From positions 305,517-369,516 of the forward strand of contig NZ_AUBP01000005.1 in NCBI RefSeq assembly GCF_000429305.1: a stretch of 64,000 nucleotides of DNA, in the 5' to 3' direction. Below the pieces are notes generated by a model. That model saw only the letters and a list, made by a program, of their open reading frames with translations. It searched no databases and had not been told where the DNA came from. Positions 44,164 to 54,000 of the stretch are shown here, piece by piece. Made by a program: the position numbers and the translations under genes. Source of the DNA: Desulfovibrio inopinatus DSM 10711. GTDB taxonomy: Bacteria; Desulfobacterota; Desulfovibrionia; Desulfovibrionales; Desulfovibrionaceae. Each line of letters opens with the position of its first letter. Positions within the stretch are counted from its first letter, which is position 1.

Positions 44164-44871
44164 CTATAGTTTCTCTGCAACATATCCACCAAACAACAAT
44201 GATTTATAAAATTTATAAGTTTTTGAAAAACCAACTTTATAGAGCAATTCGTGAATTCTCTCTGCTGAAATAGATTGAACATCTGAGCTCACATGATCAA
44301 AATCTTTATCGATTTGCTCTTTATTATTTCGTGTACTATATTGATGACACTTCCATGCCGACAACAGAAATCTATATTCTTCTGAGTTCTTGTCACCTTC
44401 AATGTCGATAAGAATGAATTTTGCGCCGACTTTCAATTTATTAAATATATTAGAAAGATATGCTTCTTTATCTCCATTATCTTCTAAAAACTGCATCACA
44501 AGAATCGATGTAGCGGCATCAAAATTGTTTTTTTGAATATCATTTACTGTTCCGTGAAAAACGTCAATTTGCTGCGATAAACTTTTGTGTTGTATTTTCT
44601 GCTGTGCATTACGCACCATCTCTTCACTCGGGTCAACCCCGTAAATAGACCATTCCTTCTGAGGTTCTGCATAGGTAATTGCTTCATGGCCTGTACCAAT
44701 GCCAGAAATGAGTATTGATGCACGATTTTCCAGATTATCCTTCAAAATATAGTACGCCAACTCGTGCATTTGCTTATAACCAAGAATCACTTTTTGAATC
44801 TTATCATCATATATATTTGCATGCTTCTCGCTAAAGTGCTCGACAGCATCAAAAGAAGTGTTCTTTGTCAT
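44164..44871 (-). CDS. SAM-dependent methyltransferase, AT-rich
   Basis: 235 residues. Motif I is ILISGIGTGHEAITYA, motif II IYGVDPSEEMVRNAQQK, then motif III-like AATSILVMQFLED. The gene is much richer in A and T, and in codons such as AAA and ATT, than its neighbours, suggesting recent transfer. Start chosen at ATG 44871, eight bases behind GAGG; three ATGs are in a row and the upstream frame is longer. Substrate unknown. Its own promoter must lie within 80 bp after the infA terminator. Confidence 0.75.
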   Translation of the reverse strand: MTKNTSFDAVEHFSEKHANIYDDKIQKVILGYKQMHELAYYILKDNLENRASILISGIGTGHEAITYAEPQKEWSIYGVDPSEEMVRNAQQKIQHKSLSQQIDVFHGTVNDIQKNNFDAATSILVMQFLEDNGDKEAYLSNIFNKLKVGAKFILIDIEGDKNSEEYRFLLSAWKCHQYSTRNNKEQIDKDFDHVSSDVQSISAERIHELLYKVGFSKTYKFYKSLLFGGYVAEKL

Positions 44872-44954
44872 CATCATATCCTCATCATATTTTGATTGGT
44901 CATGGAGATTCGTTATCGACAAGAAACGACAACGCTATGCAATAAGTATCACAA

Positions 44955-44984
44955 AAAAACCTCCGCATCACAACGGAGGTTTTT
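44955..44984 (-). terminator. terminator of infA
   Basis: An 11-bp stem (AAAAACCTCCG with CGGAGGTTTTT), 8-base loop, ending in a long T-run on the minus strand, 120 bp after infA. Confidence 0.85.
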
Positions 44985-45104
44985 CTGTCCTGCCATGATC
45001 AAGACGCACACATGGAGCACCTCAGAACAGGCACACAAAGGCCATATATACAACAACGAAAACGAACAGGCGGAACGCCTTGCCAGGCAGAACGGATATG
45101 CGCT

Positions 45105-45323
45105 TTAGCGCGGTCGGAATGTGATCCGGCCTCGGGTGAGATCGTAGGGGCTGAGTTCAACGGTGACTTTGTCTCCGGGCATAACGCGGATGCGAAATTT
45201 TCGCATTTTCCCGGAAATGTGGGCCAACACTTGGTGATCGTTATCCAAAATGACGCGGAACATAGCGTTAGGGAGTGCTTCTTCAACAGTGCCAGTGACT
45301 TGGATTCCTTCTTCTTTAGACAA
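45105..45323 (-). CDS. infA: translation initiation factor IF-1
   Basis: 72 residues, the standard IF-1 length, one OB-fold. Sequence features such as [51 protein letters not shown] are typical. IF-1 binds the ribosomal A site during initiation. It sits alone between two terminators, one behind the RRM gene upstream and one downstream. Confidence 0.97.
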   Translation of the reverse strand: MSKEEGIQVTGTVEEALPNAMFRVILDNDHQVLAHISGKMRKFRIRVMPGDKVTVELSPYDLTRGRITFRPR

Positions 45324-45355
45324 ATGGCCTCCTTGGTTGTCGATAAAGATGAAAA

Positions 45356-45387
45356 AACGCCTGCTCCGCTGATGCGGAGCAGGCGTT
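45356..45387. terminator. terminator of the RRM gene
   Basis: A 14-bp perfect stem (AACGCCTGCTCCGC and complement) with a 4-base loop; T-run on the minus strand. It lies between the RRM stop and the infA start. Confidence 0.88.
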
Positions 45388-45419
45388 GTTATTCAGTGTA
45401 TACGTAAGAAAGCGGGCTC

Positions 45420-45686
45420 TTACCAGCGGTTGTTACGAGGAGCCCGCGGCTGGGCTTCGTTCACCTTCAGGATACGGCCGCCGAAATCAACACCGCTCAG
45501 GGCATTGATGGCTTCATCGGCGTCTGGCTTTTCCATTTCAACGAAGGCGAAGCCTCTGGAGCGACCCGTTTCACGGTCGGTGATGATTTTGGCCGAGATA
45601 ACCTCGCCGTGCTGGGAAAAGAGGTCAGAAAGTTCGTCCTCGGTCGTGCTCCAGGGCAGGTTGCCCACGTAAATACTCGTCGCCAT
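45420..45686 (-). CDS. single-RRM RNA-binding protein
   Basis: 88 residues, one RNA recognition motif with RNP2 SIYVGNLPW and RNP1 RSRGFAFVEM, and a short glycine/arginine-poor tail (NEAQPRAPRNNRW). Such small bacterial RRM proteins bind RNA, often cold-responsive. AAGGAG lies 11 bases before ATG. Its upstream region is long (about 240 bp to the kinase stop) and contains several GTTGCA repeats on the minus strand and a TTGATT-tttc-AATCAA palindrome (45798-45813). Confidence 0.93.
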   Translation of the reverse strand: MATSIYVGNLPWSTTEDELSDLFSQHGEVISAKIITDRETGRSRGFAFVEMEKPDADEAINALSGVDFGGRILKVNEAQPRAPRNNRW

Positions 45687-45924
45687 AAGATGTAATGCTC
45701 CTTAAACAAGATAGATGGAAAGGCAAATGCAACACGTGCAACATGCAACGACGGCATCCGCTGAACATGGGGCTGGCAAGCCACCCCCCCTTTGAAATTG
45801 ATTTTTCAATCAACTTCGTCTCGGCACAAAAAACTTCAGCCAAGAAGCATTGGTTACTATCCGTTTCAAAAGATGATGTCAACGGAAATATCATCTAAAA
45901 TGATATTTATAGTGCAAACCGCTT

Positions 45925-47769
45925 TTAGACCTTGTTACGGTCTTGCCCGCCCACCAGAGCCTCCACGTTCTCGGACAGAGGACTCGGACACACAGTAGCC
46001 CGCGTCAAAGTGAGCAGAACGGCACATCCTCGATCAGTCGTCCCAACTGGACTTTGAATTTCTATCATTCCTCCAAACCGCCGAATCAACCCCTTTGTAA
46101 TGGCAAGCCCTAATCCGGAGGAACCTGATTTTTGCTGACATGATCGGCCACACCGGTAGAATCGTTCAAACACACGCTCCAAATGATCGCGAGGAATTCC
46201 TGGGCCGGTGTCTTCAATACGAATGGACGCTGTCAATTCTCCAAGTTCTGCAGAAATCGTTACATGCCCAGGCTTGTCCATATATTTGACCGCATTCTCA
46301 ATGCAGTTCGTAAATATCTCGATCAACCCCTTCTTGTGACCCAGCACACACACTTCGTTTTCTTCCAAGTGGCTTATTAACTGGACCTCGTTCTTTTCTG
46401 CTAAAGGAGAAATGACATCGAAACAAAACGTCACAACGTCATATAAGTCGACCGGATAAAGATCACGACTATCAGACCCGTTCTCGATTCGGGAGAGCCG
46501 AAGCAGGTCATCGACCATTGAAGAAATGTGGCTAGCATTTTTCATAATTCGCCGCTGAAAATCGGCGGCAATCTCCGGGTCAGATGGCGGGTTATCCAGC
46601 AGCGTCTCCGCATACCCTTGAATCGACGTGATCGGGGTACGCAATTCGTGGGAGACATTGGTCACAAAGTCTCGTCGAACCTCTTCGAGCTTCCGTATAT
46701 ATGTGATGTCATGAAAAACGAGGACAAATCCGGATTCTTTCGATGGATCATTGTATTTCTCAATGGAAACATCAAGATACTTATTGTTGATAAAAACCTG
46801 GATATGATTTTCCTGCGCCTCCCCCTGCTTCGTCGCTTCAATGGCAGCATGTAATTCAGGATTCATGGATAATTCAAGTACCGTCACATGCTCATGACTC
46901 CCGACATCCGGAAAGATGGACTGCAGCGCACTGTTCCAATGCCGAATCCGTCCTTGTCCGTCCAAGACCAGAACACCTTCGGCCATACCGTTCAACATGG
47001 CTTCGATCTGAAGTCTTTTCTCCTGCAGATCATGAAATGTTACGGTGATATTCTCCGCCATGACATTGATAGCTTCTGCAAGAGGCTGAAATTCAACCCC
47101 CGGAACGACATGAATACGCCGATCCCATTCTCCTTGCCCAATAGCTCGTGCAGAATCGGCAAGACGACGAATGGCGCGGGATAAATTCCCTGAAATAAAA
47201 AAGCTGACTCCACCAGTTAACACTAAAGCAATAGCAAGAATAATGATGAAATTCCGTGTCACTTCACTTTGATGACTCTCAACGAGCGATTCTGGAATCG
47301 CCAACCGGAGAATCCCCGCTGGCAGTGTTGATGTTTTTTTCATACGACTGGCAACATAGATGAGACGCTTCCCCAGTGTGGAGCTATAGCGTGTGCTCAT
47401 TCCATGTCCATCCTGTACGGCTTCAATGACTTCCGGTCTGTGACTATGATCTTCCAGTTTTTCAACATCTTCAACAGGAACATCGGAGTCCGCAACCACA
47501 GTCCCATCGACTATATACGTGAGTCGAGAATGCAATTTCTTGGCAAGCTGCCTCGCCCAGATATTGAAGTCACGCATGCTCATTGGTTCAGTGTTGTTTT
47601 CGATAAACCACCGTGCCAATTCCAGGCGCTGCACGGCTCGTGTTCCGGCTTCTTCCCGGATATCGGTTTTCATGAGACTATTATAGGTTGTAAACAGCAC
47701 AACCTGTGACACGAAAAGAACGACAGCAAAAAATAGAAACGTCTGCGTTCGAAAAGAATATTTCGTCAT
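45925..47769 (-). CDS. PhoR-like sensor histidine kinase
   Basis: 614 residues. One membrane segment at about 8-30 (TFLFFAVVLFVSQVVLFTTYN), periplasmic region, second near 165-190 (FIIILAIALVLTGGVSFFISG), HAMP, PAS (MLNGMAEGVLVLDGQGRI), then HisKA with the phosphorylated histidine near residue 371 (NVSHELRTPITSI) and HATPase with GTGPGIP-like DTGPGIP and GSSGLGLAITKGL. The layout is that of PhoR. It is divergent from pit. The start was set at ATG 47769, preceded by GGAG, ignoring 29 unsupported codons. No response regulator gene adjoins, so its partner is elsewhere. Confidence 0.9.
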   Translation of the reverse strand: MTKYSFRTQTFLFFAVVLFVSQVVLFTTYNSLMKTDIREEAGTRAVQRLELARWFIENNTEPMSMRDFNIWARQLAKKLHSRLTYIVDGTVVADSDVPVEDVEKLEDHSHRPEVIEAVQDGHGMSTRYSSTLGKRLIYVASRMKKTSTLPAGILRLAIPESLVESHQSEVTRNFIIILAIALVLTGGVSFFISGNLSRAIRRLADSARAIGQGEWDRRIHVVPGVEFQPLAEAINVMAENITVTFHDLQEKRLQIEAMLNGMAEGVLVLDGQGRIRHWNSALQSIFPDVGSHEHVTVLELSMNPELHAAIEATKQGEAQENHIQVFINNKYLDVSIEKYNDPSKESGFVLVFHDITYIRKLEEVRRDFVTNVSHELRTPITSIQGYAETLLDNPPSDPEIAADFQRRIMKNASHISSMVDDLLRLSRIENGSDSRDLYPVDLYDVVTFCFDVISPLAEKNEVQLISHLEENEVCVLGHKKGLIEIFTNCIENAVKYMDKPGHVTISAELGELTASIRIEDTGPGIPRDHLERVFERFYRCGRSCQQKSGSSGLGLAITKGLIRRFGGMIEIQSPVGTTDRGCAVLLTLTRATVCPSPLSENVEALVGGQDRNKV

Positions 47770-47840
47770 TTCTCCCTCTCCTTTGAGAAACGCATTCACT
47801 TTGACAAAACGTGCCGCTCCAGGTAAAGCGGCCGGGTCGT

Positions 47841-47900
47841 CACAATCATGTGACAATCGTCACGCATTCGTGACAATCGCCATACATTTGCGACAAGCCG
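47841..47900. repeat. direct repeats in the PhoR-like kinase / pit intergenic region
   Basis: GTGACAATCG occurs at 47850-47859 and 47870-47879, exactly 20 bp apart, with degenerate copies at 47840 (TCACAATCAT) and 47890 (GCGACAAGCC). The copies lie between the divergent kinase and pit starts. On the minus strand they read TTGTCAC, similar to Pho-box half-sites, but the 20-bp period is not the 11-bp period of the classical Pho box. Confidence 0.55.
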
Positions 47901-47983
47901 AATTACGACCAATTTCAGAACAGGTAAAGGCTTTGCTTTTACCTGGACTTTTTTCGAATGGACGCAACTCCAGGAAAATACGA

Positions 47984-49222
47984 ATGACCATTTTCGATGT
48001 TTTCATCGTGCTTTCAATCTGCGCCGGCTTCCTTATGGCTTTTAACCTCGGGGCCAATGATGTTGCCAATTCCATGGCATCAGCAGTTGGCGCCAAAGCT
48101 ATCACGATCAAACAGGCCGTGCTCATAGCCGGAGTGCTCAATTTTCTCGGAGCAGTCTTCCTCGGAGCTCATGTCACTTCAACAATAAGCAAAGGGATTA
48201 TCAATCCGGCAGGCATACAAGACCCTACCATTATGATGATAGGCATGTTCTCTGCGCTTCTTTCCGCTGCGCTTTGGGTTCTCGCCGCGACATTAACGGC
48301 CTTGCCTGTTTCATCGACGCATTCCATTGTGGGAAGCATTCTTGGTTTTGGTATTGTAGCTGGTGGTCCCGAAGTCGTAAACTGGTGGAAAATGGCCGGC
48401 ATTGTCATGTCTTGGATCATTTCCCCTTTTTTTGGGGGACTTGTCTCCTATCTCGTTTTTTCGCATATCCGACGATATATTTTCGACAAGCCTCATTTCA
48501 TTGCACAAGCCACCAAATGGGCTCCCATATGGATGGCAATGACGTCAGCCTTGGTTTGCTTTTCCTTCTTTTATAAAACTCCGTTTGGCAAGGGCTTGGG
48601 CTTTAGTGGAGTGACCAATCTCCTTATGGCCATTGGCATAAGTCTTTGCGTCTGGTTGGTTGGAAAGTGGGCAATCCATCGTATTGCTCCTGACCCTGAA
48701 TCAGGGCCGGAAGGCGTGGAAACAATATTCCAAAAGATGCAAGTGGGCACCTCATGTTATGTTGCCATCTCACAAGGCGCTAATGATGTCGCCAACGCCA
48801 TCGGCCCGGTCGCAGCCATTTATCTCATCGCCCGTGAAGGCCAACTTTTCCAAAAAGCCGAAGTTCCCCTCTTCCTGCTCTTTCTCGGGGGAATCGGCAT
48901 TGCACTCGGTATCGCGATACTTGGTTATAAAGTTATGGCAACGGTGGGAGAAAAAATAACGGTGTTGACCAATACTCGCGGATTTGCCGTCGATTTTGGC
49001 GCAGCAACGACAGTACTTCTTGCCTCAAATATGGGCTTACCAGTCTCCACTACACATGCTGCAGTGGGTTCGGTTGTGGGAGTTGGTATTGCGCGAGGAT
49101 TTGGAGCCGTTGATTTCCGTGTACTTGGTAAAATAGTTGTATACTGGGTTATCACCGTGCCCATCGCGGCTTTGACAAGTATTCTATTTTTTCAAATTCT
49201 CAAATGGTCTTTCCTCGGCTAG
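47984..49222 (+). CDS. pit: PiT-family inorganic phosphate transporter
   Basis: 412 residues, about 10-11 membrane helices. The duplicated signature GANDVANSMASAVG (near residue 23) and GANDVANAIGPVAA (near 265) marks the family of proton- or sodium-coupled phosphate transporters. Start at ATG 47984, with AGGA nine bases ahead; the reading frame upstream (from 47783) runs over the promoter region and is not expected to be translated. It is followed 46 bp later by its typical DUF47 partner. Divergent from the PhoR-like kinase, so phosphate control is probable. Confidence 0.93.
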   Translation: MTIFDVFIVLSICAGFLMAFNLGANDVANSMASAVGAKAITIKQAVLIAGVLNFLGAVFLGAHVTSTISKGIINPAGIQDPTIMMIGMFSALLSAALWVLAATLTALPVSSTHSIVGSILGFGIVAGGPEVVNWWKMAGIVMSWIISPFFGGLVSYLVFSHIRRYIFDKPHFIAQATKWAPIWMAMTSALVCFSFFYKTPFGKGLGFSGVTNLLMAIGISLCVWLVGKWAIHRIAPDPESGPEGVETIFQKMQVGTSCYVAISQGANDVANAIGPVAAIYLIAREGQLFQKAEVPLFLLFLGGIGIALGIAILGYKVMATVGEKITVLTNTRGFAVDFGAATTVLLASNMGLPVSTTHAAVGSVVGVGIARGFGAVDFRVLGKIVVYWVITVPIAALTSILFFQILKWSFLG

Positions 49223-49268
49223 CTTTCTCCAAGGCGACAGATATTAACGATGAAGCGAGGTTCATTCC

Positions 49269-49946
49269 ATGTCTTTGCGCATCCCTTTTTTTGGCCTTCT
49301 TAGCAAACAATCCCCCATGTTAGGACTTCTTGATCATTTCGATCAAATCAACGAAGGTGCTCGACTCGTTGAAGAAGCACTTGAATGCTATATCGTTCAA
49401 GGCCCTGAATGCGGCGATCTTCAAGCAATGTTCGGCCGTATTGATAAGTTGGAAGAAAAAGCTGACAAGGTAAAACGCAGTATCCGCAACCACTTACCCC
49501 GCGGACTCTTTATGCCTGTCGATAAGACGCTTTTTTTTAATTACACCAGCAGACAGGATAATATTCTTGATGAAGGGCAACTTGCCATGCATTGGCTGAT
49601 GATGCGCCCTGTAGTCATTCCCGAAACGCTACAAAAACCTATTATTGACCTCATTGATGACGTTGTCTCCACGATTACCTTGCTGAGAACCTCGTTAATC
49701 AATACGACTGATCTTGTCTTAGGGAAAAGTTACGACCGTGTCGGCACCAAGGAATCATATCGTACTGTGCGAAAGCAGCATCGCTCTGTTTGGAAACAAC
49801 ATAACACACTCCTCGCAGAACTCCTCAACAGAGATTGCGACTTTAAAGATAGCTATCAATTAATCAACTTTATCGAGAAGATCTATGCGATGAGCCACAA
49901 CGCCGAGGGGTGCGCCGATATCCTGCGTGCTATGATTTCTCGTTAA
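49269..49946 (+). CDS. DUF47 / TIGR00153 PhoU-like Pit accessory protein
   Basis: 225 residues, all-helical. LLDHFDQINEGARLVEEALECYI, KLEEKADKVKRSIRNHLP, LFMPVDKTLFFNYTSRQDNILD and YAMSHNAEGCADILRAM match the DUF47 family, helical-bundle proteins related to PhoU that often follow pit and regulate its activity. It probably forms an operon with pit. Confidence 0.93.
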   Translation: MSLRIPFFGLLSKQSPMLGLLDHFDQINEGARLVEEALECYIVQGPECGDLQAMFGRIDKLEEKADKVKRSIRNHLPRGLFMPVDKTLFFNYTSRQDNILDEGQLAMHWLMMRPVVIPETLQKPIIDLIDDVVSTITLLRTSLINTTDLVLGKSYDRVGTKESYRTVRKQHRSVWKQHNTLLAELLNRDCDFKDSYQLINFIEKIYAMSHNAEGCADILRAMISR

Positions 49947-50032
49947 AATGGAGCCATACTGGCGCTGAAGCGACTTCGTGACCATTTTTTTGTGAGAGGC
50001 ACCTTCAACAATGGGGGATGCCCACTCCATAT

Positions 50033-50088
50033 CAAGAGCCTCCTCGACAAAACGTCTGTTTTCGGACGTTTTGTCGAGGAGGCTCTTG
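50033..50088. repeat. 24-bp perfect inverted repeat (hairpin) between convergent genes
   Basis: Arms of 24 bases (50033-50056 and 50065-50088) match perfectly around an 8-base loop, between the DUF47 and HAD genes that point toward each other. It is far longer than an ordinary terminator. No T-run follows outside the stem, though the arm holds CGTTTTG. It could be a two-way terminator or a processed RNA hairpin. Confidence 0.75.
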
Positions 50089-50125
50089 TCCCCTCTCCGT
50101 GCTGTCTACGTTTAGATTCCATCTT

Positions 50126-50794
50126 TTATGACGAAACGATGCCGGGTATCTGCCCAATATCATCGATAGTAAAATGGGGATGAAGCTGACGGCATTGTGT
50201 CGGATGACCATACCCATAACTCGCCCAACATGCATGCATACCAACATTGGCGGCAAAAAGCAGATCGGGCTCAGCATCACCGACCATGAGAATACGTTCT
50301 GTTGGAACGTCCTGGCATAACGGCCTGACAGCATCGGAAAAAAAACTTGCATGAGGTTTATGCGCAAGTCCGTCCTGTGCTCCAACAACGATATCCACCA
50401 AAGCTCCGAGTCCAAAAACGGAGACAGCATCATCCAATCCGCGTTGCTTCTTGTTGCTTACTAATCCGACACGTATAGGCATGTCCGCCAATTGCTGAAG
50501 GCTCTCAAAGGCTCTCGGGAAAAGTTGAACCAAATCCTTTCCCCCGCCGTACCATTGCTCAGTATATGTCGTAGCCATGGCCTCTGCTTTTTTCTCAGAG
50601 ACAGCCCCGCGCCCTAATTTGATGAATGTCTCACGAATAGGCAACCCGATGCTTCGTGTCATTTCCTCTTTCCCTGGGATCGGTATGGCATGAGACTCAA
50701 AGGACTTCTCCATACAATGCACAATGGCGTATTGACTATCTGCCAATGTACCGTCGAAATCAAACAACACTACATCATACTGAAAACACATGAA
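50126..50794 (-). CDS. HAD-family phosphatase (phosphoglycolate phosphatase-like)
   Basis: 222 residues. HAD motif I DFDGTLADS at about residue 10, motif II near VGLVSNKK, motif III K in HKPHASFF with AQDGLAHKPH, and motif IV MVGDAEPDLLFAANVG. A cap domain lies between motifs I and II (CMEKSFESHAIPIPG...). Such proteins hydrolyse small phosphate esters like phosphoglycolate. Start at ATG 50794 with AAGGAG five bases ahead; 14 extra upstream codons lack support. Confidence 0.88.
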   Translation of the reverse strand, partial: FMCFQYDVVLFDFDGTLADSQYAIVHCMEKSFESHAIPIPGKEEMTRSIGLPIRETFIKLGRGAVSEKKAEAMATTYTEQWYGGGKDLVQLFPRAFESLQQLADMPIRVGLVSNKKQRGLDDAVSVFGLGALVDIVVGAQDGLAHKPHASFFSDAVRPLCQDVPTERILMVGDAEPDLLFAANVGMHACWASYGYGHPTQCRQLHPHFTIDDIGQIPGIVSS

Positions 50795-51029
50795 ATCTCC
50801 TTTTTCAATAACTTCGTCGATGTTTATTTCACGCATTTACCGATACCATTTCATGCCATTTATGAAGCAGCATAGAGGGCAACATCGCCAACGATTCATC
50901 TTGCTTTTTGCATATGCTCAGCCTTCATCTTATGGATTTTTATTTTAAAATACTGTAGGGCCAGACCATTATGACTCTTGAATCAATATCTCAAACTCCA
51001 TATCCCCAGGATGGCAAGAAAGGCCACAT

Positions 51030-54000
51030 ATGAATCACAAGCTGCGCTTACGAAACATACGTATCCAGCCGAAAATTACTTTTTTTTTCCTCCTGATCGG
51101 CCTGATTCCATTGACCCTCGTTGGTCTCTATGGGGGCGAGTTGGCCATGCGGGCTATGAAAAAAGAGTCTATTGCTCGTCTCGTCAGCATCCAGGAGACC
51201 AGAAAAAAAGAAGTCGAAAATGCGTTTAAAGAACGAATAAAGAATATACAAGGGCTGGCACAGAGTCAGCGTATCGATAGTCTGTGCGCAGCCTTGCGCC
51301 TGTATATGACGCGTAGTTCCACTCAAGGTGCAGCCGCTTTTGAGCAAGAATCCGAAGCATTCCAAGGGATTCTCGGTAAATATGTCAAAGCACTCAACGT
51401 AACGAGCCAAACCTACGATTTCCATTCCATTTACCTCGTTACTCCACAAACAGGCGATGTTCAATTCGTCACGTCGGACAGACCAAGTCTTGGCGCCAAC
51501 CTCGCCCACGGTCCACTCAAAAATAGTGGTCTTGCGAAAGCCTGGCGCGATGTTATTGAAACCAAAACGTCATCCCTGGTCGATTTTGAACCTTTCGGTC
51601 GAGACCAAGCCCAAATCGCTTTTATAGGTGAACCCGTTTTTGGTGATCTTGAATCACTCAAAGCCGTGCTCATTGTGTCCATCACCCCGGATTTCATCAA
51701 TTCTATCATGAGTTCAAATCAAGGGCTCGGTCAAACGGGCGAGTCGTACTTGATTCGATGGTTCAGAAATTCCCATACTTTTGCTTTTCGAAGTGATATC
51801 ACCCAGGGTGCCCGACATACGCATACTGTCGGCACAAGCATCTCCCCTTTACCATACTGGATTGACGCCGCAAATGGTCAGAAACCGAAAGAGTTGTACA
51901 CGGATAGTCAAGGCCAACTTGTCATTGTTGCTTATGAAAAAATCACATTCGGTGATCTCAACTGGTTTCTCGTCTCCAAAATAAATCAAAGTGAAATCAT
52001 CGCCCCGATTCAAAACATCGTCAACCAAACCTTGCTTTTTAGTGCCGTTCTTGCTCTGTGCATTATCCTTTTTGCCTATTTCTTTGCGAAAAATTTTATT
52101 CGTCCCATCCGAGCCGGTGTCGCGTTCGCTGAAGCGATCTCCGAGGGGCGGCTCAATGAAACGCTTGAGCTGAATCAAAAAGACGAACTTGGTGATTTGG
52201 CCCGAGCACTCAACCATATGGCTGCCAACTTATTTGAAAATGATTGGCTTCGCCGCGGCAAAGAAGAGCTCGACAACAGTATGCGCGGGGAACACGGCCT
52301 GCAAGATTTGTCTCGGCGCTTCATTGCCGTCCTTTCCAGACACCTTGAGGCACAGCTCGGAGCGATCTACATACATGACGATGGCATATTACTGCTGACT
52401 GCCGGTTTTTCCTATGCCAACCGGCATGACGGAAGCCATCGATACAAAATAGGAGAAGGCTTTATTGGGCAAGCGGCGCAAGAACGCACCATGCTGATCT
52501 ACAATACGGCTCCCAAGGATGCTCCAGTTCTTGATTACGGTTCAGGCGAAGAAACGCCAAACCATTTTTTAGCCATGCCCATGGTATATGACGATAAACT
52601 TATCGGCGTATTCATGCTTGGCAAGCATAGGGCCTTCACCGCCCTGCAAAAACGATTCATTGAAAGAAATATTGAAGCAATTGCTATCCTCTTCAACATC
52701 GCGCAATCACGTCGTACGATCAAATCGTTGCTCAAACGATCCGAAGACCAGCAAGATGAACTGTTGCGCTCCAATATGGAGCTTGAGCGTCAGGCCCAGG
52801 CACTCAAAGAGTCCGAAGCCGAACTCCAAGCGCAGCAGGAAGAATTGCGCGTTACAAACGAGGAGCTTGAGGAACAAACCCGAGCACTCAAAGAATCCCA
52901 ATCCAGCTTGCAAGCTCAACAGGAAGAATTGCGCGTTACAAACGAAGAACTTGAACAACGAACTCAAGCCCTTGAACAGCAAAAAGAGGCCATTCGGAAC
53001 AAAAATGCTGCGCTCGTCAAAGCCAAATCCGATTTGAATCAGAAAGCAAAAGATCTGACGGCCGCCAGCAAATATAAATCAGAATTTCTGGCCAATATGT
53101 CGCATGAGCTCCGAACACCGCTCAACAGCATTCTGATATTGTCTCAACTATTTTCCAACAATAAAGAAGGAAATCTCACCGATAAACAAATGGAATCGGC
53201 CAAGGCAATACATTCTTCAGGGGCCGATCTGCTCGCTCTCATCAATGAAATCCTCGATTTGTCTAAAGTGGAATCCGGAAAGGTCGAACTTGTTATTGAA
53301 AACACGCCACTAACCACGATTATCCACGACCTCCAGCGCGTCTTCCGTGATGTGGCGCAAGACAAGGGGATCGATTTCAACATTTCGTTAGCCCCCGACC
53401 TTCCCGAGACCATTTCCACAGATACGCTACGCATCCAGCAGGTTCTGCGAAATCTCTTAAATAATGCATTCAAATTCACATCAGAAGGCTCGGTCTCCCT
53501 GAAAATTTTCCCACCTTCAAAAGAGCTGCTCGAAAAAATAGACCTGGAAGGAGACGACCTGATTGCCTTCGAAGTCAAGGACCAGGGCATTGGCATTCCC
53601 AAATCACACCAGGCTGCAATATTCGAAGCCTTTCAGCAAGTGGATGGAAGCACAAGACGTAAGTATGGCGGAACCGGCCTTGGCTTGTCGATATCTCGAG
53701 AACTTGTCAAACTGCTCGGTGGGACCATTCATTTGGAAAGCGAAGAAGGCGTGGGGAGCTCCTTCACCGTCATCTTACCTCATCGATCCCTCATCTCCTT
53801 GGACGAGTCCCCCTCGATAAAGCGAGATGTCTCCGCACGTCCAACAACGGACGAGAACAACCCCCTAAAAACAGATGGACCCGTCTGTCGTGTGGAGCCA
53901 ACTCTCGACACAACAAGTCCAGACGATGCCGGTGCTCCGCAGGATGAAGAACGTGAACACTCGGAGCTCGTGAAAGACGACCGGAAAAATATTACAGATC

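Noticed and set aside
47783..47983. 67-codon N-terminal extension of Pit
   Set aside because: It covers the promoter and repeat region, is hydrophilic, and the PiT family begins at the ATG 47984 with a ribosome site.
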